Source of the DNA: Actinoallomurus liliacearum
GTDB taxonomy: Bacteria > Actinomycetota > Actinomycetes > Streptosporangiales > Streptosporangiaceae
Direction: 5' to 3'
DNA length: 64,000 nucleotides
Assembly: GCF_039542035.1 (NCBI RefSeq)
Contig: NZ_BAABHJ010000005.1
Location: forward strand, 620,001-684,000
Position 1 is the first letter of the stretch; each line of letters begins with the position of its first letter. The notes below the pieces were generated by a model. That model ran no database searches and had not been told where the DNA came from. It was given only the letters and a program-made list of their open reading frames with translations. Below, in pieces: positions 41,627 to 50,997 of the stretch. A program made the translations under genes and the position numbers.

Positions 41627-42796
41627 TTGAGGTTCGCGGTTCACCGGTCCGCCCGCCGACCGGCCTCCCCGCACGGACAGGCCCCGGAGCCCGGTGCCGA
41701 CGCCGAGGACACGACCCGTCCGATGCCTCCCGTCGAGTCCCCGCAGGCCGCCGGCGAGCCCGGGCCCGGTACGCCGCCCGCCGCCGGGGCCGGGCCCGAG
41801 ACGCCGCCCGCCGGTCGGACCGGCCGGTCCGTCGGCGACGCCGAGAGCACGACCCGTCCGATGCCCCCCGTCCGGTCCCCGGAGCCCGGCACCGACGCCG
41901 CGTCCGGCCGGACGCGGTTGATGCCGCCCGCCGGGTCCCCGATCACCCCGATGCCACCGGTCGGCGCCGGCACGACAACCTCCGGCGGCGCAGAGCCGTC
42001 CTCCACCGGGAGACCGGAGGATCGGAGGTCGGTGATGCGGATCGCGCGGCGGCCGGAACGCGGGGTCGCGGCGGGACCCGCGCGACGGGCCGGCGGCCGG
42101 CCGGGGCTGATCGCGGCCGTCGTCATCCTGTGGCTCGTCATCGCCGCCATCGCGCTGACCGGCACGCTCATCGTGGCGTTCTCCCAGGAACATCCGGCGC
42201 GCTTCGCCGCCCCGCTGAAGATCTATCCGGTCGCCCAGGCGATCCCCGGCCAGCAGTGCCCGCCCGGAGTGCAGGGGATGATGGGCCAGAGCGGCATCGG
42301 TCCGGTGTGCTATCAGCTGACGACCGGCATCACCATCAAACGGGTGAACGACATCCACGTCGAACGCGCCAAGAAGAGCGGCGGGTACGCCGTGTCGATC
42401 AGCCTCGCCCCGGCGGACGGCCGGGCGCTGAAACGCCTCACCCGCAACGCCGCCGGCCGCACCTTCGCACTGACCGTACGCGACCAGGTGGTGGCCGCCC
42501 CCCGGGTGGACGCCCCGATCACCAAGGGCCGGGTGCTCATCACCGGCAACCTCGGCCAGAGCGCCGCCCAGGAGATCGTGAACCGGCTCAAGACCGGAAA
42601 GGGCGCGCCGGTGCCCACCCCGGCCCCCGTCTGGACGCCTCCCACGCAGACCCCGACGCCGAGCCCCACCCTGACCACGCCGTCGCAGACGCCCACCCCG
42701 AACCAGACGTCGACGTCGCCGAGCCCGACGCAGACCGGGACCACGACTCCGACTCCAGGCGCGACGACGACCTCGAGCAACCCGCTGTCGGTCTGA
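41627..42796 (+). CDS. Membrane protein with SecD-type P1-head domain and Pro/Thr-rich tails
   Basis: I chose TTG 41627 because GGAGGAG lies 8 bases upstream (389 residues; ATG 41498 gives 432). A disordered N-terminal part has repeats of the form DTTRPMPPV (twice) and related PMPPV/LMPPA segments. One helix follows (LIAAVVILWLVIAAIALTG), then an extracytoplasmic domain like the SecD/SecDF P1 head: 'YAVSISLAPADGRALKRL', then 'FALTVRDQVVAAPRVDAPITKGRVLITGN'. A Thr/Pro-rich tail ends it. There is no SecD channel part, so it is not SecD itself. Confidence 0.75.
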   Translation: MRFAVHRSARRPASPHGQAPEPGADAEDTTRPMPPVESPQAAGEPGPGTPPAAGAGPETPPAGRTGRSVGDAESTTRPMPPVRSPEPGTDAASGRTRLMPPAGSPITPMPPVGAGTTTSGGAEPSSTGRPEDRRSVMRIARRPERGVAAGPARRAGGRPGLIAAVVILWLVIAAIALTGTLIVAFSQEHPARFAAPLKIYPVAQAIPGQQCPPGVQGMMGQSGIGPVCYQLTTGITIKRVNDIHVERAKKSGGYAVSISLAPADGRALKRLTRNAAGRTFALTVRDQVVAAPRVDAPITKGRVLITGNLGQSAAQEIVNRLKTGKGAPVPTPAPVWTPPTQTPTPSPTLTTPSQTPTPNQTSTSPSPTQTGTTTPTPGATTTSSNPLSV

Positions 42797-43597
42797 TCAG
42801 CGGCCGAAGGAGCCGTGCCGCCCGGCGCCGTCCCGGAACCGCTGGACGCCGGCCAGCCCGGTCTCCTCGAGTACGGCGCGGCCGTGGCGGAACTCGTTCG
42901 CGATCGCCGCGTCCTCCTCCAGGCCCTGCTGCTCCAGCATGGACATGCGGTCGTGCCGCAGGCAGTCCTGCGGGAACCCGGCGATCTCGGCGGCCAGCTC
43001 CTCCGCGGCCGCGCGCGCCCGTCCCGGCGGCACGACGCGGTTGACCAACCCCATCGCGTGCGCCTCCGGCGCCGGCACGGCGCGGCCGGTGAGGACGAGG
43101 TCCGCCGCCCGCGACTCACCGATCAGGCGCGGCAGGCGCACGGTGCCGCCGTCGATCAGGGGGACGCCCCAGCGGCGGCAGAAGACCCCGAGCACGGCGT
43201 CCTCCTCGGCGACGCGCAGGTCGCACCAGACCGCCAGCTCGAGGCCGCCCGCGACGGCGTGCCCGCTGATCGCCGCGATCACGGGCTTGGACAGCCGCAT
43301 CCGCGTCGGACCCATCGGACCCTGCGCGGAGTGGGATACGTCATGCGCGGAGGCGCCCGCGCTGGGCGGATCGAGCCGGTTGCCGCGGTCGGTGCCCATC
43401 GCCTTCAGGTCCGCGCCCGCGCAGAAGGTGCCGCCCTCGCCCCAGAGAACGGCGACGCTCGCCGCGGGATCGGCGTCGAACTCACCGAACGCCTCGGCCA
43501 GCGCCCGCGCGGTCGGCCCGTCCACCGCGTTGCGCACCTCGGGACGGGCCAGCACCACCGTCGTCACCGGACCCTGCTTCTCCACCCGCACGCTCAT
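42797..43597 (-). CDS. Enoyl-CoA hydratase/isomerase-family (crotonase) protein
   Basis: 266 residues from ATG 43597 (ATG 43615 is an alternative). The oxyanion-hole sequence GGTFCAGADLKAMG and VIAAISGHAVAGGLELAVWCDLRVAEEDAV with the second backbone-NH motif are intact. The usual catalytic Glu is placed in 'AVLGVFCRRWGVPLIDGG'. It hydrates or isomerises CoA thioesters; the exact substrate is unknown. Confidence 0.85.
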   Translation of the reverse strand: MSVRVEKQGPVTTVVLARPEVRNAVDGPTARALAEAFGEFDADPAASVAVLWGEGGTFCAGADLKAMGTDRGNRLDPPSAGASAHDVSHSAQGPMGPTRMRLSKPVIAAISGHAVAGGLELAVWCDLRVAEEDAVLGVFCRRWGVPLIDGGTVRLPRLIGESRAADLVLTGRAVPAPEAHAMGLVNRVVPPGRARAAAEELAAEIAGFPQDCLRHDRMSMLEQQGLEEDAAIANEFRHGRAVLEETGLAGVQRFRDGAGRHGSFGR

Positions 43598-43659
43598 GGA
43601 ACCGAACGATTCCATGATTCGCGCGCGGGTGGAACAGCGTGTTCAGCGCCTCGCGGGTG

Positions 43660-44691
43660 TCAGTCGATGCGCCAGGTGTCTCCGCTGCCGAGCAGGCCGG
43701 CCAGGTCGCCCGGGCCCTGCTGGGCGATGGCCTCGTCGATCTGGGTCCGCATCAGCTCGTCGTACGACGGGCGCTCGACGTTGCGGAAGATCCCGATCGG
43801 CGTGTGCTCGAACGCCGGCGAGTCGAGCCGGGACAGCGCGAACGCCAGGGACGGGTCCGGGTTCTTCGCGTCGTGCACGAGGATGTCCGGGGAGTCCGCC
43901 GGGACGACCTCCAGCGAGCCGGAGACCGACCGCCGCAGCGCCTTGTCCCGGTTCGCGCCGAACACGACCGGCTCACCGTGCTCGAGGCGGATCGTCACGT
44001 CGTCGCGGGTCTCGGGGCTCTTCAGCGGCGCGAACGCGTCGTCGTTGAAGATGTTGCAGTTCTGGTAGATCTCGACGAGCGCCGTGCCGTTGTGCGTGGC
44101 GGCCTCCCGCAGCACCGACTGCAGGTGCTTGCGGTCGGAGTCGATCGTCCGGGCCACGAACGACGCCTCCGCGCCGATCGCCAGCGAGATCGGGTTGAAC
44201 GGCGAGTCCAGCGAACCCAGCGGGGTCGACTTGGTGATCTTCCCGACCTCCGAGGTCGGGGAGTACTGCCCCTTCGTCAGCCCGTAGATCCGGTTGTTGA
44301 ACAGCAGGATCTTCAGGTTGACGTTGCGGCGCAGCGCGTGGATCAGGTGGTTGCCGCCGATCGACAGCGAGTCGCCGTCACCGGTCACCACCCACACCGA
44401 CAGGTCCGGGCGCGAGGCCGCCAGTCCCGTCGCGATCGCCGGAGCGCGCCCGTGGATCGAGTGGAACCCGTAGGTGTTCATGTAGTACGGGAACCGCGAC
44501 GAGCAGCCGATGCCCGAGACGAAGACGATGTTCTCCCGCTTCAGGCCGAGTTCCGGCAGGAACCCCTGCACCGCCGCGAGGATCGCGTAGTCACCGCACC
44601 CGGGGCACCAGCGCACCTCCTGGTCGGTCTTGAAGTCCTTCGCGGTCTGCCGCTCCGGATCCTTCGGCACGAGGGCGAGGGGATCGCTCAT
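43660..44691 (-). CDS. korB: 2-oxoglutarate:ferredoxin oxidoreductase subunit beta
   Basis: 343 residues. This TPP-binding subunit has the cysteine motif RWCPGCGDYAIL, GIGCSSRFPYYMNTYGFHSIHGRA and the TPP motif VVTGDGDSLSIGGNH followed by an Asn-rich segment (LLFNNRIYGLTKGQYSPTS). Together with KorA it oxidatively decarboxylates 2-oxoglutarate to succinyl-CoA, reducing ferredoxin. It overlaps korA by 4 bp. It is encoded about 5 kb from nuo genes that lack the NADH-input subunits. Confidence 0.93.
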   Translation of the reverse strand: MSDPLALVPKDPERQTAKDFKTDQEVRWCPGCGDYAILAAVQGFLPELGLKRENIVFVSGIGCSSRFPYYMNTYGFHSIHGRAPAIATGLAASRPDLSVWVVTGDGDSLSIGGNHLIHALRRNVNLKILLFNNRIYGLTKGQYSPTSEVGKITKSTPLGSLDSPFNPISLAIGAEASFVARTIDSDRKHLQSVLREAATHNGTALVEIYQNCNIFNDDAFAPLKSPETRDDVTIRLEHGEPVVFGANRDKALRRSVSGSLEVVPADSPDILVHDAKNPDPSLAFALSRLDSPAFEHTPIGIFRNVERPSYDELMRTQIDEAIAQQGPGDLAGLLGSGDTWRID

Positions 44692-46526
44692 GAGTTGATC
44701 ACATCCCGGATGACGTCCGCGAGTTCTTCCGCCTTGAAAGGCAGGCCGCGGACGCGGTTGTAGCCGATCACGTCGACGAGGAAGCGGCCGCGCAGGATCA
44801 GCGCGAGCTGGCCCAGGTTGATCTCCGGCACGATCACCTTGTCGTACGAGCGCAGCACCTCTTCGAGGTTGGCCGGGAACGGGTTGAGGTGCCGCAGGTG
44901 CGCCTGCGCGACCTCGCCCCCGGAGTTGCGGACCCGCCGCACGGCCGCGGTGATCGCGCCGTACGTGCCGCCCCAGCCGAGCACGAGCACGCGCGCGTCA
45001 CCGTCGGGGTCGTCCACGGCCAGCGGCGCGATGTCGCGGGCGATGCCGTCGATCTTCGCCTGGCGCAGCCGCACCATCAGGTCGTGGTTGTCCGGGTCGT
45101 AGGAGATGTTGCCGCTGCCGTCGGCCTTCTCGATGCCGCCGATGCGGTGCTCCAGCCCCGCCGTGCCCGGCACGGCCCACGGCCGGGCCAGGGTCTCCGG
45201 GTCGCGCTCGAACGGCTGGAACTCCTCCTCACCCGGCTGCGCGAAGGCCGGATCGATCTCCGGCAGCGCGTCGACGTCGGGGAGCTGCCACGGCTCGGAG
45301 CCGTTCGCGAGGTACCCGTCGGACAGCAGGATCACCGGGGTGCGGTACTTCACCGCGAGGCGCGCCGCCTCGACCGCGGTCGCGAAGCAGTCCGACGGCG
45401 TGCGCGGCGCCACCACCGGCACCGGCGCCTCGCCGTTGCGCCCGTACATCGCCTGCAGCAGGTCGGCCTGCTCGGTCTTGGTCGGCATGCCCGTCGACGG
45501 GCCCGCCCGCTGCACGTCGATGACGACCAGCGGCAGCTCCGTCGCGACGCCGAGGCCGACCGTCTCGGCCTTCAGCGCGAGGCCCGGGCCGGACGTCGTC
45601 GTCACGCCGAGCGCGCCGCCGAACGACGCGCCGAGCGCGGCGCCCACCGCCGCGATCTCGTCCTCGGCCTGGAACGTTCGAACCCCGAACCGCTTGTGCT
45701 TGGACAGCTCGTGCAGGATGTCGGAGGCCGGCGTGATGGGGTACGAGCCGAGGAACAGCGGCAGCCCGGACCGCACGCTCGCCGCGATCAGCCCGTACGC
45801 CAGGGCCATGTTGCCGGAGATGTTGCGGTACAGCCCCGGTGGCAGCGTCGCCGGCTTCACCTCGTACGACACCGAGAACGACTCGGTGGTCTCGCCGTAG
45901 TTCCAGCCCGCCTGGAAGGCCGCGATGTTGGCCTTCATGATCTCGGGCTTCTTGGCGAACTTGACCTCGAGGAACCGGACCGTCGCCTCGGTCGGCCGGT
46001 GGTACAGCCAGGACAGCAGGCCGAGCGCGAACATGTTCTTCGCGCGCTCGGCGTCCTTCTTGGAGATGTCGAAGTCCTCGAGCGCCTTCACGGTCATCGA
46101 GGTCAGCGGCAGCGAGTGCACGCGGTACTCGTCGAGTGAGCCGTCCTCGAGCGGGTTGGCCGCGTACCCGACCTTGGCCAGGGCGCGCTTCGTGAACTCG
46201 TCGGTGTTCACGATGAGGTCCGCGCCGCGCGGCAGGTCGCCGACGTTGGCCTTCAGAGCCGCCGGGTTCATCGCGACCAGGACGTTGGGCGCGTCGCCCG
46301 GCGTCAGGATGTCGTGGTCGGCGAAGTGCAGCTGGAAACTCGAGACGCCGGGAAGCGTGCCGGCCGGCGCGCGGATCTCGGCGGGGAAATTGGGCAGTGT
46401 TGACAGGTCATTGCCGAACGCGGCCGTCTCCTGAGTGAAGCGGTCGCCGGTCAGCTGCATGCCGTCACCGGAGTCCCCGGCGAAACGGATGATGACGCGG
46501 TCGAGTTGCCGGACCTGTTTGGTCAC
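44688..46526 (-). CDS. korA: 2-oxoglutarate:ferredoxin oxidoreductase subunit alpha (gamma-alpha fusion)
   Basis: 612 residues. The N-terminal ~190 residues are the gamma domain (IIRFAGDSGDGMQLTG; 'DILTPGDAPNVLVAMNPAALKANV'), and the rest is the alpha (pyrimidine-binding) domain (ISGNMALAYGLIAASVRSGL, 'SYPITPASDILHELSKHK', 'TTTSGPGLALKAETVGLGVA'). This is the two-gene gamma-alpha/beta layout of actinobacterial Kor. It precedes korB in the operon; a possible iron box lies upstream. Confidence 0.94.
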   Translation of the reverse strand: MTKQVRQLDRVIIRFAGDSGDGMQLTGDRFTQETAAFGNDLSTLPNFPAEIRAPAGTLPGVSSFQLHFADHDILTPGDAPNVLVAMNPAALKANVGDLPRGADLIVNTDEFTKRALAKVGYAANPLEDGSLDEYRVHSLPLTSMTVKALEDFDISKKDAERAKNMFALGLLSWLYHRPTEATVRFLEVKFAKKPEIMKANIAAFQAGWNYGETTESFSVSYEVKPATLPPGLYRNISGNMALAYGLIAASVRSGLPLFLGSYPITPASDILHELSKHKRFGVRTFQAEDEIAAVGAALGASFGGALGVTTTSGPGLALKAETVGLGVATELPLVVIDVQRAGPSTGMPTKTEQADLLQAMYGRNGEAPVPVVAPRTPSDCFATAVEAARLAVKYRTPVILLSDGYLANGSEPWQLPDVDALPEIDPAFAQPGEEEFQPFERDPETLARPWAVPGTAGLEHRIGGIEKADGSGNISYDPDNHDLMVRLRQAKIDGIARDIAPLAVDDPDGDARVLVLGWGGTYGAITAAVRRVRNSGGEVAQAHLRHLNPFPANLEEVLRSYDKVIVPEINLGQLALILRGRFLVDVIGYNRVRGLPFKAEELADVIRDVINS

Positions 46527-47032
46527 AGAGCAGGACCTCCTCGACGCGCGGCACTCGGGCGGAGGGAGGCGTCCGCATCCGACGTGCCACTTAGGCTTAC
46601 CTTCATGCTACGTCCCGGATCACGTGGTTATTTCAACATTCGCGGCTAGAGGCGCGCTTGTGAGATGCGTCGCAGCGCTCGAAGATCCGCCCCGTTCACG
46701 TGCCCGCCCCGTACTGACTTCCCAGGCCACGGCGTCGGCATACATGTGAACGGCGGCTCGGCGCGCCGCGTCGGGCGGCCGGATCAGGCCGCCGGCTCCG
46801 GACACAGCGCGCTCGCCGACCGGCACAGGTCGACGTGCAGCCGCGCGAAGAGCAGGAGTCCGGACACAGTGCCGAACTATATGGCCTCAGCCTCGGCTTT
46901 CGCCGAAGCGGGCGGGCACGGCATGTCCCCGGGCGGCCGTGAAGGCCGGGGAAGCCGGGCGGCGCGCGGCGTGAAACCCCGTGAAACCACGGACGGTGGG
47001 CGCCGGGTCCGTGGCCCCGGCGCCCGCCGTCC
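46527..47032. other. Gap upstream of korAB
   Basis: The 506-bp interval between korA and the 3' end of the next minus-strand gene contains the korAB promoter region and the candidate iron box. The rest shows only weak, codon-poor frames. No gene is supported. Confidence 0.5.
46591..46604. promoter_or_regulatory. Possible DtxR/IdeR-type iron box upstream of korA
   Basis: TTAGGCTTACCTTC matches 11 of 14 positions of one half of the actinobacterial iron-box consensus (TTAGGCTAACCTAA part). It lies 65-78 bp upstream of the korA start. The other half is poorly kept. The encoded enzyme contains an iron-sulphur cluster, so iron control is plausible. Confidence 0.4.
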
Positions 47033-49072
47033 TCAGCCGGTCCGCTGCTCCTGCGTCAGCTTGCTCAGCAGCGCGTTGACGTCGGAGGTGGAGTTGATGG
47101 TCGTGGCGAACGACGGCATCGCATGGACCGAGAAGTTTCCGTTGTGCGAGCGGTACCAGGACGACCACTTCCCGCCGCTCGTCCGGCAGGACAGCCCCAC
47201 CTGGGAGTCCACCTTCGTCGTGGCCGAGTCGGTGCAGGTGGTCACGGCGGACCCGCCCTTCGTGGCGCTGAACACGACCTTCATCGTGACGCGGACGTCT
47301 CCGGTCGAGTCGCCGAGCGTCGTCGCCCGGACGTCGGCCTTGACGGTGCAGCCCGACTCGGTGCAACTGCCGAATTTCATCGCGCTGACCGGCAGCACGG
47401 AGAGGTCGGGGTCGTAGGCGTTCTTCAGCGCCTGCACGTCGCCGCGCAGCCCGCTGAACAGCGTGCCGGCGCCCGCCGACGTCAGCGGCGTGACGTCGAA
47501 CCCGTACCGCTCCGCCCCCGAGGCGCCCTCGATCCGGAGCAGCCGGCGGGGCTCGCTCTTCGTGATGTAGTACGTCCGGGTGCTGACCCTCATCTTGATG
47601 GCCTGCACGCCGTTGACCCTGGTCCGCGCGGCCAGGGGGTCGTTCGGGGCCTGGCCGAGGACGGACGCCAGCCGGGAGGGCGCCAGGTCGGCCAGGTCGA
47701 GCAGCGTGAGGTCGTCAGGAGCCCGCGTCCACGTGTTACTCGCCTTCTCGGCGCCGGTCGAGGACAGCCCCTCGTCGTTCCAGAAGCCGCTGCCCGCCTT
47801 CAGGTAGGTGGTTCCGCCGACATCGACCCGGGAGACCTGCGAACCGCCCCCGGTGAAGGTGCCACGAGCGCTCCCCGCCTTCGTGACGCTGAACGTCGCC
47901 TGACTTCCGGCGTACGTTCCCGTCAGCGTCACCCCGCCCGCCTTGCCGATCGTCTGACCCGCCTGGCGCGCCGCCTTGCCCGACGTCGTCTTGGGGTCGT
48001 CACCGGAGCGGCCCAGAGCCGCGACCCCGATGACGGCGAGAACGACGAACACCACACCGGCGCCGGCCAGCACCGCGATGAGAACGCCCTTCGACTTCTT
48101 CGCGGGCGGCGGCGGGAACCCGTACGGCTGGGGCGCACCCCAGGTCTGCCCGCCGCCCCAGCCCTGCGGCCCGCCGGGGTTCTCCCACGGTCCCGCGGGG
48201 CCTCCGGCGTACGGTCCGGGCCCCCCGGGGTTCGGCCCGTACGGTCCGGGGCCGGCCGGGTTCCCCACGTAGGGGCCGGGTCCCCCGGCGCCGTCCCCGT
48301 ACGGCCCAGGCCCGCCCGGCCCGCCGGGGTATGGCCGGCCCGCAGGACCACCCGGGTAGGAGCCGGGCCCGCCGGCGTTCTCCGGATAGGGAAGCGCGCG
48401 GCCGGGGTTCTCCGGGTGCGGGCCGGGGCCGGCCGGGGCGCCCGGGTACGGAGCGGGTCCGCCCGGCGAGGCCGGGTCCGGAACGCCGGACCACCCGGCG
48501 TCACCGCCAGGCCCGCTCGGCGGGCCGGCGGGTGACGTTCCCTGGTGCGCAGGGGCAGGGGGAGCAGGCGATGGAGATCCCGACTGCCCCGGCCACACGC
48601 CGGTCTCAGCGGGCGGCCCGGAAGGCTCCGGTCCCGCGCCGGTGGGCCCGGCCGGTTCGTCCGAGCGCGGTTCTTCGCCGGGGGAGGCCGGCTCGGTGGC
48701 GTCCTGGACCGGCCCACTCGCCTGCACGGCCTCCGTGGCCTGCCCTGATGCCGCGTGCTCCGGCGGGGCGGCCTGGTCGAACGCCGGCTGTCCCGGCGCG
48801 GCCTGCCCTGGCGCGGCGTGCTCCGGTGGGGCGGCCTGGTCGAACGCGGCCTTCCCCGGCGCGGCCTGCTCCGGCGGGGCGGCCTGCGGGTCAAGCCTCG
48901 ATCCTGCTCCTTGTGGGGACGGTTCGCGTGGGCTGGACGGGGGCGTCTGCGCTGGACCTTCGCCCGGCGCGGACGGATGCGCCCCTTCCGGCGCTCCTGC
49001 GTGCTCGGTCTCCTCCGGCTTTTCCGGCTGTCCCGGCGACGGCTCCTGAACGCCGTCTCGCTCCGTGCTCAA
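47033..49072 (-). CDS. Pro/Gly-rich single-pass membrane protein with extracytoplasmic lipoprotein-like domain
   Basis: 679 residues. The first ~330 are low-complexity: repeats of AAPPEHAAPGQ / AFDQAAPPE, then YPGGPGGPGPY-type repeats. One membrane helix follows KKSKGVLIAVLAGAGVVFVV. The C-terminal ~300 residues form an ordered outer domain of alternating strands ('LTGTYAGSQATFSVTKAGS', 'KMRVSTRTYYITKSEPRRLLRIEG') with paired cysteines, like actinobacterial LppX/LprG-like export domains. No Ser/Thr-kinase domain is present. Function unknown. Confidence 0.78.
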   Translation of the reverse strand: MSTERDGVQEPSPGQPEKPEETEHAGAPEGAHPSAPGEGPAQTPPSSPREPSPQGAGSRLDPQAAPPEQAAPGKAAFDQAAPPEHAAPGQAAPGQPAFDQAAPPEHAASGQATEAVQASGPVQDATEPASPGEEPRSDEPAGPTGAGPEPSGPPAETGVWPGQSGSPSPAPPAPAHQGTSPAGPPSGPGGDAGWSGVPDPASPGGPAPYPGAPAGPGPHPENPGRALPYPENAGGPGSYPGGPAGRPYPGGPGGPGPYGDGAGGPGPYVGNPAGPGPYGPNPGGPGPYAGGPAGPWENPGGPQGWGGGQTWGAPQPYGFPPPPAKKSKGVLIAVLAGAGVVFVVLAVIGVAALGRSGDDPKTTSGKAARQAGQTIGKAGGVTLTGTYAGSQATFSVTKAGSARGTFTGGGSQVSRVDVGGTTYLKAGSGFWNDEGLSSTGAEKASNTWTRAPDDLTLLDLADLAPSRLASVLGQAPNDPLAARTRVNGVQAIKMRVSTRTYYITKSEPRRLLRIEGASGAERYGFDVTPLTSAGAGTLFSGLRGDVQALKNAYDPDLSVLPVSAMKFGSCTESGCTVKADVRATTLGDSTGDVRVTMKVVFSATKGGSAVTTCTDSATTKVDSQVGLSCRTSGGKWSSWYRSHNGNFSVHAMPSFATTINSTSDVNALLSKLTQEQRTG

Positions 49073-49469
49073 TTGATGTCCCCTGTATAACGATCGACGC
49101 CGAGACCCTACGTTTGCGGTGATCGTCGGACAAGGCGGATAAGCGGTCTGTTACCCGGTCGATGCCCGTACGAGTGGCACTCCGTGGAGGTGGACCCGCC
49201 CTGCTGCCTGCGCCGATGCCGCCGTCGAGTGCCGGCGACACTTCGGACGCTCTGCGTAGCGGCGCGTTGAGGTTCGTCGGGGAGAGGAGCCGAAGGGCCG
49301 AGCTGATCGGGGCGGCGATCGGCGCGAGGCGGGCGAATCGCCCCGCTGGATGCGGCGTTCGCCGAGCCTTTGGGGCAGGCACCGCGCCGGGGGTGGTCGT
49401 TCCGAGAGTTGTCCACAGGCTGTGGAAAGGGTGGTGCGGGTCATCCGGCCTGCCGGATGCTCTGGACCC
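49073..49469. other. Gap upstream of a frameshifted gene
   Basis: About 400 bp without a convincing gene. It holds the promoter region of the minus-strand gene ending here and an inverted pair of DnaA-box-like motifs (49409-49428) that is too isolated to be an origin. Confidence 0.4.
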
Positions 49470-50346
49470 ATGGACCCGGTCATCTTCGTCACCCGAAACG
49501 GCGGAGCCGTCACCCGCGCGCGGCTGCTGCGCGTGGCCGGCCGCCGGTCGCTGGACCAAGCCCTCGCCGAGGGGCGGCTGGTCCGCCCGTTCCGGGGCAC
49601 CTTCGCCTTACCCGGCACGCCGCGGTCCGGTACGGAGGGGTCGTCTCCCGCACATCGGCCGCGCGGCTCTGGGGTTGCGAGCTGCTCCGGCCATCGGAGG
49701 CCTGTCATGTGACGGTGCCGGCCAAAAGCAGGAAACGGGTGACCGCCCCCGACGTCCGGCTGCACTACGCCGACCTGGTGCCGAGCGACCTGCACGGTCG
49801 GCCCTGGTCGCTCGCCTGCCTCGCCCGTACGGTCGTGGACTGCGCGCGCACGCTCCCGCTGGGCGAGGCCGTGGTGGTCGGCGACTCGGCCTTCCGCCGT
49901 GGCCTCGCCCGCGTCGCCGAGTCGTGGGACGCGCTGGACGCCGAGGACCTGTCCGGCCGGGCCGTGGCGTCGCGCGGACCGGGAGCGCGGCGCGTCCGCC
50001 GTGCCCTCGGCCTGCTGGATCCCAGGGCCGAGTCGGTCCTGGAGTCGGTCTTCCGGATGCTCGTCCACCTCGCGGGGTTCCCGCCGCCGGCGACCCAGGT
50101 CCGGCTGCTGGACGGGCAGGTGAGGGTCCGTCGGCGCATGTGGTGGTCGAAGTGGAGGGCTACGGGGCGCACTCCGGCCGGTCCGCCTGGACCGAGGACT
50201 GCCGCCGCCACAATCGCCGGCTGCTCGGCGGGTACCGCTCACTGCGCTTCACCTGGGAGGACGTCCTTCATGGCCGGGACTACGTCGTCGAGACCCTGCG
50301 CGTCGCGTTCGAGCAGGCCGGTGTGCCGAAGGCTCGGCGAAGTTGA
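49470..50346 (+). pseudogene. AbiEi-antitoxin-domain/DUF559 protein, two frameshifts
   Basis: Three consecutive frames each carry one part of a known actinobacterial protein type. Frame 1 holds the N-terminal AbiEi-like wHTH (VIFVTRNGGAVTRARLLRVAGRR, 'GRLVRPFRGTFALPG'). From about 49620 the next frame continues with VVSRTSAARLWGCELL to QVRLLDGQVRV. From about 50130 a third frame gives HVVVEVEGYGAHSGRSAW, then GGYRSLRFTWEDVL, the DUF559/Vsr-like nuclease core. Two single-base events explain it; sequencing error is the alternative. Unlike abiE, no toxin gene is adjacent. Confidence 0.7.
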
Positions 50347-50465
50347 GCGACAGGGTGGCGCGGTGCCCGGAACACCTGGATCGTCCGCCCGGCAGCCGAC
50401 CCTTCATCGAGCGTTCCGCCCGTGCGCCCCCCGGCGGGACGGCACGGGACCGCCCGCGTCGGCCT
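50321..50465. repeat. Diverged direct repeat, copy A
   Basis: It starts at GTGTGCCGAAGGCTCGG inside the 3' end of the DUF559 pseudogene and continues past its stop. It is roughly 70% alike to 51652-51795 by eye. On the minus strand both copies could encode related peptides (FRAP-RHPVAQLRRAFG and FQAL-RFPVTRLHRAFG). Confidence 0.6.
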
Positions 50466-50494
50466 GTAGTCGTGGCGGCTCGGCGGCGGGCCGT

Positions 50495-50974
50495 TCAGCG
50501 AGTGTTCTGTTCGTCCTCGTGGTGGCGAGGGTCGAGCCGGAAGACCGCGATCGCGGTGGTGTGCGGCGTGATCTGCTCGACCGGGGCGTCGATGGCGAAG
50601 GGGAGTTGCGGATCCTCGTATCCGGCCTGCGGAAGGTAGGTCGCCATGACGCGCGCGGCCTCTTCGCCCTCGACCAGGACGGGGACGTAATCGGTGTCCG
50701 TGCCGTGCGGGCCGTCGCGTTCCACGGTGCACCGGCCGGCGGCGAGGAGGTTGCGCACCCAGTCGCGCCGACGGGTCGCCGAGCAGAGGTAGAGCCTGCC
50801 GTCGACAGGAGTGACGTTGACCGGGAACGGCCGAGGCCGGCCGCTCCGGCGTCCCACGACCGAGATCACCCGTGGCACCGGTCTGCCTTCGCGGTAAGGG
50901 TCAGGGGCGTTCTTGCGCAGGCCGTTGATCGCCTGCGCGTTCAACGCGCGCCAGTCGATGGTGGATGCGTCCAT
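50495..50974 (-). CDS. Deazaflavin (F420)-dependent nitroreductase-family protein
   Basis: 159 residues from ATG 50974. The DUF385/Ddn-like split beta-barrel shows 'PVPRVISVVGRRSGRPRPFPVNV' at the start, 'GRLYLCSATRRRDWVRNLLAAGRCTV' in the middle and a final strand. Members use F420H2 or flavin to reduce xenobiotics or quinones. It is divergently transcribed from the TetR gene, over the two operator palindromes. Confidence 0.82.
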   Translation of the reverse strand: MDASTIDWRALNAQAINGLRKNAPDPYREGRPVPRVISVVGRRSGRPRPFPVNVTPVDGRLYLCSATRRRDWVRNLLAAGRCTVERDGPHGTDTDYVPVLVEGEEAARVMATYLPQAGYEDPQLPFAIDAPVEQITPHTTAIAVFRLDPRHHEDEQNTR

Positions 50975-50997
50975 GGTGAAGACTCCTCCGAAGATAA

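Noticed and set aside
49409..49428. TTGTCCACA followed by an inverted TGTGGAAA, like DnaA boxes
   Set aside because: It is a single inverted pair with no cluster, no AT-rich unwinding region and no dnaA/dnaN genes. It cannot support a replication origin call.
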